27,433 nucleotides of DNA from an uncultured Collinsella sp. (GTDB lineage: Bacteria > Actinomycetota > Coriobacteriia > Coriobacteriales > Coriobacteriaceae): positions 1 to 27,433 of the forward strand of contig CAUFWM010000018.1 in assembly GCA_959596505.1 (NCBI GenBank), given 5' to 3'. Each line of letters starts with the position of its first letter. Position 1 is the first letter of the stretch. Positions 7,574 to 13,925 of this stretch are shown here, one piece after another. A program made the translations under genes and the position numbers. Under the pieces are notes generated by a model, which saw only the letters and a list, made by a program, of their open reading frames with translations, was not told the origin of the DNA and did not search any database.

Positions 7574-8821
7574 ATGGCAACCAATCAACAGACAGCCGCC
7601 ATTAAGGCGCGTATGGATCGCATTCCCGCGGCGTTGTCGCCCGAGTTGGTCGGGCGTATCGCCGCCGACCGCGCCTCGGGTGTCGTTAATCCCTATCGAT
7701 GTGGTGACGACCAGGTCATTCGACGCTTCGATCGAGCCGCAGATGTGGGCACGCTCATGCGTCCGGCATTTATGCGCGATACCGAAAAGATTTTGCATCT
7801 GCCCGCATACACCCGTTATGCAGGCAAAACGCAGGTCTTTAGTTTTCGCAGCAACGACGACCTGTCGCGTCGCGGCCTGCACGTGCAGCTTGTTTCGCGC
7901 ATCGCGCGCGATATCGGACGTGCCCTGGGGCTCAACTGCGATCTGATCGAGGCGATTGGCTTAGGCCACGACTTGGGCCACACGCCCTTTGGCCATGCCG
8001 GTGAGCGATTCCTCAACGATATCTATCACGAGCGCACGGGTCGTTATTTTTTCCATAACGTGCAGTCGGTTCGCGTGCTCGACGCGCTGTACGGCCGCAA
8101 CGTGTCGCTCCAGACGCTCGACGGCGTGCTATGCCACAACGGTGAGTACGAACAGCGTGTGTTTGAGCTTTCGGACATGAGCTCCTTTGACCAGTTCGAC
8201 CTTACGGTTGAGGATTGCATTGCCACAGGTTACAGCGCAATTGAGCACCTGCGCCCCATGACGCTCGAGGGCTGCGTGGTTCGCATCTCGGATATCCTTG
8301 CCTACGTGGGGCGCGATCGCCAAGACGCCATTTCGGCGGGTCTGCTGTCACCCGACGCCTTCGACGATGACCTGGGCGGGGCATACAACAGCTGGATCCT
8401 TACGCATGCCTCCATCGATATCGTCGAGCACAGCTATGGTAAGCCACGCATCGAGATGAGCGAGGACCTGTTTGAGGAGATCCGCCGAGCCAAGCGCGAG
8501 AACTACGAGAAGATCTATAGCAAGGGCGGCATTGAAGGCGACTCCGAAGCGGAGCTGCGCGAGGCCTTCGAAAAGCTCTACGACCGTTGCCTGCAGGATA
8601 TAAACGAAGGCGACGAGTCTTCGTATATCTTTAAGCACCACATTTCTCGCATTGAGCGGCAGCTTTTCTACTACGATCGCACATATGCCTGGCAGGACGA
8701 CAAGGATCAAGCGGTGGTGGATTACATCGCGAGCATGACGGACGGCTATTTCTGCGAGCTTACGAGCAAGCTGTTCCCGGGATTGAAGTTTCCGCACCGT
8801 ACCTATATTAACGAACGGTAG
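7574..8821 (+). CDS. dgt: Deoxyguanosinetriphosphate triphosphohydrolase-like HD-domain protein
   Basis: Predicted to hydrolyse dNTPs (dGTP preferred in characterised members) to deoxynucleoside and tripolyphosphate, helping balance dNTP pools. The ATG at 7574 has AAGGAG 6 bases upstream; the frame is open further upstream but without a site. The 415-residue protein has HD-domain metal ligands His103 (RRGLHVQ), His122-Asp123 (GLGHDLGHTPFGHAGE) and a later Asp in VVRISDILAYVGRD. HNVQSVRVL and the SFRSNDDLSRR region also match the Dgt family. The family includes dGTPase-like proteins with broader or unknown specificity, so the symbol is tentative. Confidence 0.88.
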   Translation: MATNQQTAAIKARMDRIPAALSPELVGRIAADRASGVVNPYRCGDDQVIRRFDRAADVGTLMRPAFMRDTEKILHLPAYTRYAGKTQVFSFRSNDDLSRRGLHVQLVSRIARDIGRALGLNCDLIEAIGLGHDLGHTPFGHAGERFLNDIYHERTGRYFFHNVQSVRVLDALYGRNVSLQTLDGVLCHNGEYEQRVFELSDMSSFDQFDLTVEDCIATGYSAIEHLRPMTLEGCVVRISDILAYVGRDRQDAISAGLLSPDAFDDDLGGAYNSWILTHASIDIVEHSYGKPRIEMSEDLFEEIRRAKRENYEKIYSKGGIEGDSEAELREAFEKLYDRCLQDINEGDESSYIFKHHISRIERQLFYYDRTYAWQDDKDQAVVDYIASMTDGYFCELTSKLFPGLKFPHRTYINER

Positions 8822-8881
8822 TTCGTATTTATTCGGTATACTGTTGGTGGAAAACGTTTTTGATTGACGCACGGGATGGCT

Positions 8882-10231
8882 ATGGACGACCTTTTTTCTG
8901 CTTCGACGCGCGAGCGTTCCTTTCAGAATGCGCCGCTTGCGGTGCGCATGCGGCCCAATTCGCTCGACGAGTATGTGGGCCAGCAAAAGGCCGTCGGTAA
9001 GGGTTCGTGGTTGCGTGCCGCGATTGAGCACGACGTGCTGTCGAGTGTGATTTTGTATGGGCCGGCCGGTACGGGCAAGACGACGCTGGCACATATTATC
9101 GCCAACCATACTAAGAGCGAGTTTGTCGAGGTCAGCGCTGTGACGGGCACCGTAAAGGATCTTCGTCGCGTGATCGACGAGGCTAAGACGCGCCTGAATA
9201 CGTACGACCGCCGCACCATTCTTTTTATCGATGAGATTCATCGCTTTTCCAAGTCGCAGCAGGATGCCCTGCTGCATGCAGTTGAGAACCGTACCGTCAT
9301 TATGATTGGCGCCACGACGGAGAATCCGTACTTCGAGGTCAACTCGGCATTGCTCTCGCGCGGTCGCGTGGTGGAACTTGAGCATCTTAAAGACGAGGAT
9401 ATCGCCACGCTTATTGAGCGTGCGCTCGAGGCGCCGCAGGGTTTGAACGGTAAGTTCTCGGCCGATGAGGATACGGTTAAGACCATTTGCACACTGGCAG
9501 CGGGTGACGCTCGATCGGCGCTCACGACGCTTGAGCTTGCGAGCGAGATTGCCGTCACGCGCCCCGATACCGAGGGAACGCCCGCGCCGGCGGCGGGGGA
9601 GCGCTATCCCATCACTGTTGACGACGTGAAGATTGCCAATCCGCGCCGTGGCTTTTCGTACGACAAAAACGGTGACATGCACTACGACATCATCAGTGCG
9701 TTTATTAAGTCTATGCGCGGTAGCGACCCCGATGCCACGATTTATTGGCTCGCGCGCATGATTGACGCGGGGGAGGATCCTAAGTTTATCGCTCGTCGTA
9801 TTATGATTCAGGCTTCTGAGGATGTTGGCAACGCCGACCCACAGGCGCTTTTGGTGGCACATGCCGCGTTTAAGTCTGCCGAGGTCATTGGCTATCCCGA
9901 GTGCCGTATTAATCTGGCTCAGGCTGCTCTCTATGTGTGCTTGGCGCCTAAATCGAACGCGTGCGAGGCTTCGATCGATGCGGCGTTGGCCGATATTCAT
10001 TCAAGTGGGCTCCGCGAGGTGCCGAGTTATCTGCGCGATTGTCATCGCCCGGGCAGCGACGAATACGGTGTGTATAAGTATCCGCATGATTATCCCGAAG
10101 GCTGGGTCGATCAGCGTTATTTGCCCGAGGGGCTGGAGCGCGGTGCGTTTTGGCAGCCTGCGGGCCGTGGCTGGGAAGAGTGGCGCGTAGAGCAAAGCGA
10201 GCGCGACCGTAGCGGCAGAGCGCCCAAGTAG
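8882..10231 (+). CDS. rarA: RarA/MgsA-type replication-associated recombination AAA+ ATPase
   Basis: Clamp-loader-like ATPase acting at stalled replication forks. From the ATG at 8882 the protein has 449 residues, with Walker A GPAGTGKTT (60-68), Walker B ILFIDEIHRF (113-122), the sensor region GATTENPYFEVNSALLSRGRV and the conserved C-terminal block with SMRGSDPDA, EDVGNADP and PKSNA. The start is uncertain: ATG 8876, ATG 8882 and TTG 8864 are all in frame, and none has a strong ribosome-binding site. I took 8882 because GGG lies 6 bases upstream and the protein then begins MDDLFS. A -10-like TATACT at 8837-8842 has no clear -35. Confidence 0.95.
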   Translation: MDDLFSASTRERSFQNAPLAVRMRPNSLDEYVGQQKAVGKGSWLRAAIEHDVLSSVILYGPAGTGKTTLAHIIANHTKSEFVEVSAVTGTVKDLRRVIDEAKTRLNTYDRRTILFIDEIHRFSKSQQDALLHAVENRTVIMIGATTENPYFEVNSALLSRGRVVELEHLKDEDIATLIERALEAPQGLNGKFSADEDTVKTICTLAAGDARSALTTLELASEIAVTRPDTEGTPAPAAGERYPITVDDVKIANPRRGFSYDKNGDMHYDIISAFIKSMRGSDPDATIYWLARMIDAGEDPKFIARRIMIQASEDVGNADPQALLVAHAAFKSAEVIGYPECRINLAQAALYVCLAPKSNACEASIDAALADIHSSGLREVPSYLRDCHRPGSDEYGVYKYPHDYPEGWVDQRYLPEGLERGAFWQPAGRGWEEWRVEQSERDRSGRAPK

Positions 10232-10260
10232 GTCCTTGGGACCTCGCACATTCCCTTTGC

Positions 10261-10285
10261 GTATCTTTCCCCTTCTTTGGGGTAC
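10261..10285 (+). promoter_or_regulatory. Candidate sigma-B/sigma-F-type promoter of the sigma-factor operon
   Basis: GTATCT (10261-10266), a 13-base spacer and GGGTAC (10280-10285) resemble the SigB/SigF consensus (GTTT, 12-15 bases, GGGTAT). It lies about 40 bases before the first gene of the operon that encodes such a sigma factor, which would fit autoregulation. Confidence 0.4.
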
Positions 10286-10326
10286 CATGAACAGCGTCTG
10301 TATTTCGATTCCTTCGGGAGGCTTGT

Positions 10327-10917
10327 ATGAGTCCCATTCAAATCGCCCTGCTGCTGCTCGCCGTTGCCGGTGTGTGGGCTGTTATCGAGCTCGCGCTCAC
10401 GCTGCGAAAGACCCGCACCGTCGTTGATTCGCTCGATAAGACCGTGAGCGACCTTAACAACACCATCGCCGAGGCACAGCCGGTGGTAGCAAAGCTCGAT
10501 GGCGCTGTCGATGAGCTCACCCCCGCGTTGGCTCAGGTTGAGCCGCTCCTCAAGTCGAGCAAGACCGCCGTCGACGCCCTTACCTCCAATCTCGTAGAGG
10601 TCGAAGCTGTGGTTCGCGACATTTCCGAGGTTACGGGCAGCGTGGCCGAGGCCAGCAATGCCGTATCGAGCGTGACTGATTCTGCTGCTGGTGCCGTGCA
10701 GAAACTCTTTAACAAGGTGAAGGCTCCCGCGGCCGACGCCGAGCGCACGCTTTCCGCTGCCGCCGAAGCCGAGCAGCCGACCGAGCGTGTCCTGATTGAC
10801 GAAGCCGGGGACGATGCCGCTGCTGGTGACGATGATGCACAGAAGCCTGCTGCTAAAGCAGCCCAGTATTACACCTACACGCCCGCCGAGACCTCCGAGG
10901 AGTCCTGCGATGAGTAG
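10327..10917 (+). CDS. DUF948-like membrane-anchored coiled-coil protein
   Basis: A 196-residue protein with an N-terminal membrane helix (about 5-26, no signal cleavage site seen) followed by regularly spaced hydrophobics typical of a coiled coil (about 30-140), for example SLDKTVSDLNNTIAEAQPVV, and then an acidic Ala/Asp/Glu-rich low-complexity tail. This matches the general pattern of the DUF948 (YoxC-like) family, whose function is not established. GGGAGG lies 6 to 7 bases before the ATG. Its last eight bases overlap the start of the RsbW-like gene, so the two are probably translationally coupled. I infer a membrane-associated role linked to the sigma switch; the sequence alone does not prove this. 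Confidence 0.75.
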   Translation: MSPIQIALLLLAVAGVWAVIELALTLRKTRTVVDSLDKTVSDLNNTIAEAQPVVAKLDGAVDELTPALAQVEPLLKSSKTAVDALTSNLVEVEAVVRDISEVTGSVAEASNAVSSVTDSAAGAVQKLFNKVKAPAADAERTLSAAAEAEQPTERVLIDEAGDDAAAGDDDAQKPAAKAAQYYTYTPAETSEESCDE

Positions 10918-11287
10918 CGAAGCAACTTGCCCCATCACGCTGACTGTTGCCGGGGATCCGCGTCTGGCACGCCTCGTACGTATGACGGCCGCCAACGTTG
11001 GTGCGCTGTGCTCCATGTCCGTCGATCGCATCGAGGACATTCGTATGGCTGCCGAGGAAGCCTTTATCTTTGGCTGCACGGCCGTTGATTCCGATGACAT
11101 TTTGATCAAATTCGACGTCGACGAATCGCATGTGGGCATGACCTTTACCTTTGGCGATCAGGCGACTGTCGATGAGGATGACCAGGCTGCCGTGTATGCC
11201 GAGCTCATTCTGGCGAGCGTGTGCGATTCCTACGAAAAGACTGCGGCGCCCCTGACGCTTTCCCTCGACCTCAAGGCGGATATCTAA
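10910..11287 (+). CDS. Degenerate RsbW-like anti-sigma regulatory protein
   Basis: A 125-residue protein directly upstream of a SigB/SigF-family gene. GAGGAG precedes the ATG at 10910. The stretch IEDIRMAAEEAFIFGCTAV (41-59) aligns with the N-box helix of RsbW/SpoIIAB kinases, and the ordering of strands resembles a small GHKL ATPase. However the Mg-ATP-binding Asn of the N-box is absent, the DxGxG (G1) motif is replaced by FGDQATVDED (71-80), and no GxGL (G2) motif is present. Known RsbW proteins bind the sigma factor and phosphorylate an anti-anti-sigma factor; this one looks unable to bind ATP in the usual way. The assignment rests on position and weak similarity. One base separates it from the sigma gene. 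Confidence 0.65.
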   Translation: MSSEATCPITLTVAGDPRLARLVRMTAANVGALCSMSVDRIEDIRMAAEEAFIFGCTAVDSDDILIKFDVDESHVGMTFTFGDQATVDEDDQAAVYAELILASVCDSYEKTAAPLTLSLDLKADI

Positions 11288-11288
11288 T

Positions 11289-12080
11289 ATGACCGAACGT
11301 TCCCGGAGCGGTAAGACCGCTTGGGACAAGGAGAAAACCCGCGAGCTGTTTCGTCGCTACAAAGAGACCGGTGATCCGGACGCACGTGAGCAGCTCGTCA
11401 TGTCCCATATGAACCTGGTAAGGTTTCTTGCCAACAAATTTAAGAACCGCGGCGAGCCGCTCGACGACCTCATGCAGGTCGGCTATCTGGGTTTGCTCAA
11501 GGCTATCGACCGCTTTGATCCCGAGCGCGGACTCGAGTTCACGACGTTTGCCACGCCTACCATCCTGGGCGAGATTAAGCGTCACTTCCGTGATAAGGGC
11601 TGGAGCGTGCGCGTGCCGCGCCGTTTGCAGGAGCTTTCTGCCAAGGTTAACCAAGCTACCGACAAGCTCACTAACGAGCTGCAGCGCTCGCCTAAGGTTG
11701 AAGAAATCGCTGAGTACCTGGGTGTGACCGTCGACGAGGTGCTGGAGGCCATGGAATCGTCTTCGGCCTATACCTCGGTGCCCATCGAGGCTCCTGGCGC
11801 GTCCGATTCCGATGATGCCCCCTCGATTCTCGACCGCTATGCCGATGGCGACAACGAGCTCGATTTTACCGATGACCGCCTGGTGATCGAGGAAGCCATC
11901 CGTGATTTCTCGCCGCGCGAGCGCGAGGTTATCGAGCTGCGTTTTGTGAAGGGCATGACCCAGATCGAGATCGCAAAGAAGCTGGGAATCTCGCAGGTGC
12001 AGGTCTCGCGCCTGCTGCGCCGTACCCTTAAGAAGATTCAAGATAAGATTGACCCCGACGGAGTGATGGTTCGTTCATGA
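11289..12080 (+). CDS. SigB/SigF/SigG-family RNA polymerase sigma factor
   Basis: A 263-residue group 3 sigma factor with regions 2, 3 and 4. Region 2 contains DDLMQVGYLGLLKAIDRFDP (59-78) and FTTFATPTILGEIKRHFRDKGWSVRVPRR (core recognition and -10 binding), the classic SigB/SigF block. Region 3 spans about 114-190. Region 4 has a helix-turn-helix, with the motif FSPREREVIELRFVKGMTQ at about 210-228 followed by IEIAKKLGISQVQVSRLLRR. In Bacillus and other actinobacteria such factors run the general stress or sporulation response under RsbW/SpoIIAB control. No sporulation genes are visible, so a stress or envelope role is more likely. It overlaps the downstream permease gene by 4 bases (ATGA). 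Confidence 0.93.
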   Translation: MTERSRSGKTAWDKEKTRELFRRYKETGDPDAREQLVMSHMNLVRFLANKFKNRGEPLDDLMQVGYLGLLKAIDRFDPERGLEFTTFATPTILGEIKRHFRDKGWSVRVPRRLQELSAKVNQATDKLTNELQRSPKVEEIAEYLGVTVDEVLEAMESSSAYTSVPIEAPGASDSDDAPSILDRYADGDNELDFTDDRLVIEEAIRDFSPREREVIELRFVKGMTQIEIAKKLGISQVQVSRLLRRTLKKIQDKIDPDGVMVRS

Positions 12081-13486
12081 GTGAGCACCCCCAACAAACC
12101 GACCGCACGCTGCGCGATACCCGTATTCTGACGCTTCGCATTTGGGCTGTCGTCGGCTGCATTGTCATCGCCGCCGTCATCTTTAACCTTATGGGTATCC
12201 TGGCGCCGGTTATCGAGTTTCTCGCTGTCGGTTCCATCATCGCTTTTGTGATGTCGCCGATCACCAACTGGCTCGAGCATCACGGCGTCAACCGTGGCAT
12301 TGGTTCGCTTATCGCGCTTATCGTCGTCGTCGCGGCGCTCGTTGGTGTCGTCTGTATCCTGTCGCCTATTTTGCTCGGTCAGATTATGGAAGTCCTGAGC
12401 CGTCTGCCTGAGCAGCTTCGCGTTGCGGGTGGCGATCTCAACGAGATGATTTCGCACGCCAAGACGCTCAACAACACGCCGCTCAAGGAGTATTTGGACG
12501 ATAATCTGTCCTCGCTGGTTACTGTGGCGTCCAAGTACGTCTCGCAAATCGCTGCCGAACTCGGTCGCGGTGTGTTCCCGCTCATTACCAACACGGCCTC
12601 GCAGCTGTTCGTCATCTTCCTGGGTTTGGTGCTTGCCTATTGGTTGGCCTGCGATTACCCCCGCATGCACCACGAGGTCTGCACCATCATTGGCCAGGAA
12701 AAGGAGACCTCGTACCGCTTTATGGTCGCGATTCTTTCGCGCTCGGTCGGCGGTTATATGCGCGGCATGGTCGTGACGTCCATCTGCGGTGGCATCCTCG
12801 CCTTTATCGGCTTTACGCTCATCGGCCATCCCTACGCGGCGCTCATGGCCATTTTTACCGGCATCATGCATTTGGTCCCGGTTGTTGGCCCCTGGGTAAG
12901 CGCGGCGATCGCCACGGTGCTCGGCTTTATGTTCAGCCCCATGCTTGCGTTGTGGACGCTCGTTGTGACCATGGTGGCTCAAAACGTCACCGATAACGTC
13001 ATTTCCCCCAAGGTCATGCAGAGTTCGGTGCAGGTGCATCCCGTCATGAGCCTGACGGCGCTCGTTATTGGTTCGGCACTCATGGGTCCCATCGGCATGG
13101 TCATCGCTATTCCGCTATGCGCGGCCCTCAAGGGCATTTTCGTCTACTACTTTGAGAACGAGACCGGCCGCCAGCTCGTGGCATACGATGGCGCCGTGTT
13201 TAAGGGCACGCCGTATCGCGATACCGAGGGTAACCCGGTCGCCGCCTATGACGCGCTTGGAGACGATACATTCATTTACGAGTCCGAGCTCATCGGCAAC
13301 GAGACTGCGCCCGAGGCCCAGGCCATGCCCAAGCCCGAGCTCGAGAATCCCTGGATTAAGCTCTCGGGCCTGCAGCCCGATGCGACGGGTTTCTTCAAGA
13401 ACCCCTTCGCCAAGGACGACGATTCCAGCATGGACGATACCAAAACCGGCATCGACGGCTCTATGGACGATTCGGATTCTAAATAA
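12077..13486 (+). CDS. AI-2E family transporter (PF01594-type permease) with acidic C-terminal tail
   Basis: A 469-residue polytopic membrane protein of the family that includes the AI-2 exporter TqsA and the Na+/H+ antiporter-like members. Seven to eight hydrophobic segments are visible between residues about 15 and 355, with a soluble loop in the middle (about 105-175) and the conserved HLVPVVGPWVSA and DNVISPKVMQ motifs. A hydrophilic tail of about 110 residues follows (358-469), ending in an Asp/Ser-rich stretch; most family members lack so long a tail. The start codon overlaps the sigma-factor stop (ATGA), which makes co-expression with the sigma operon likely. Substrate unknown. Confidence 0.88.
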   Translation: MSEHPQQTDRTLRDTRILTLRIWAVVGCIVIAAVIFNLMGILAPVIEFLAVGSIIAFVMSPITNWLEHHGVNRGIGSLIALIVVVAALVGVVCILSPILLGQIMEVLSRLPEQLRVAGGDLNEMISHAKTLNNTPLKEYLDDNLSSLVTVASKYVSQIAAELGRGVFPLITNTASQLFVIFLGLVLAYWLACDYPRMHHEVCTIIGQEKETSYRFMVAILSRSVGGYMRGMVVTSICGGILAFIGFTLIGHPYAALMAIFTGIMHLVPVVGPWVSAAIATVLGFMFSPMLALWTLVVTMVAQNVTDNVISPKVMQSSVQVHPVMSLTALVIGSALMGPIGMVIAIPLCAALKGIFVYYFENETGRQLVAYDGAVFKGTPYRDTEGNPVAAYDALGDDTFIYESELIGNETAPEAQAMPKPELENPWIKLSGLQPDATGFFKNPFAKDDDSSMDDTKTGIDGSMDDSDSK

Positions 13487-13492
13487 GTCCTA

Positions 13493-13732
13493 TTAACGTT
13501 TCTTGAAGTTGTAAATGACAAGAAACACGAGCAAAGCGACTGATAAGGGGCCGGCTACATAGAAAAAAAGAACGTCAATTGCGCGTAGAGTGTAATAAGC
13601 CTTATCGCCGGACATTACTGCATACAATGCGTAGCCAAATGCTGGTTGGCTTGCGTACCAGCAGAAGAAGGCCAAAAGCGCTAAAAGTGCTACTACCAGA
13701 AGTGCATTCAGGAAAAATCGTTTGCTTTTCAT
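13493..13732 (-). CDS. Small two-helix membrane protein of unknown function
   Basis: A 79-residue minus-strand gene with an excellent GGAAGGAG ribosome-binding site 6 bases before its ATG. It begins with a positive segment MKSKRFF, has two long hydrophobic helices (about 7-30 and 50-74) and ends YNFKKR, so both ends are probably cytoplasmic. I do not recognise a family. Its DNA is clearly more AT-rich (about 45% GC by eye) than its neighbours, which suggests recent acquisition. Its stop lies 6 bases from the convergent permease stop with no terminator between them. A good promoter (below) supports expression. Confidence 0.72.
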   Translation of the reverse strand: MKSKRFFLNALLVVALLALLAFFCWYASQPAFGYALYAVMSGDKAYYTLRAIDVLFFYVAGPLSVALLVFLVIYNFKKR

Positions 13733-13758
13733 CGATCGCTCCTTCCAGGTGACTCTTA

Positions 13759-13786
13759 TATGTAATTCTACAGCAGCCTGTTTCAA
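13759..13786 (-). promoter_or_regulatory. Promoter of the small membrane protein gene
   Basis: On the minus strand TTGAAA (13781-13786) and TACATA (13759-13764) are 16 bases apart. The predicted start lies about 20 bases before the ATG, so the leader is short. Confidence 0.55.
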
Positions 13787-13823
13787 AGGACCGTTCAGTC
13801 CTAAATAACGTGCACTTTCGCTG

Positions 13824-13853
13824 GAGGGTCGCTGTTTGGCGACCCTCTTTTTT
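13824..13853 (+). terminator. Intrinsic terminator upstream of alaS
   Basis: GAGGGTCGC (13824-13832) pairs perfectly with GCGACCCTC (13839-13847) around TGTTTG, followed by six T residues. The T-tract shows it works on the + strand. The nearest + gene upstream is the permease ending at 13486, across the minus-strand gene. Confidence 0.9.
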
Positions 13854-13879
13854 GCACGGGGGCGGTTGGATGGTAATAT
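13852..13879 (+). promoter_or_regulatory. Promoter of the alaS operon
   Basis: TTGCAC (13852-13857), a 16-base spacer and TAATAT (13874-13879) form a strong primary-sigma promoter. It begins inside the T-tract of the preceding terminator, so alaS is insulated from upstream transcription. The leader to the ATG is about 40 bases. Confidence 0.65.
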
Positions 13880-13925
13880 CGTTACGTTTGAACTGTTTCG
13901 ATGTGAAATCGAGGAGATTCCCTCT

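Noticed and set aside
8348..10000. Open frame of 550 codons on the minus strand opposite dgt and rarA
   Set aside because: Crosses two well-supported + strand genes and has no motif or translation signal.
10230..10244. Small hairpin AGGTCC/GGACCT after rarA as a terminator
   Set aside because: Only 6 bp with a 3-base loop and no T-tract.
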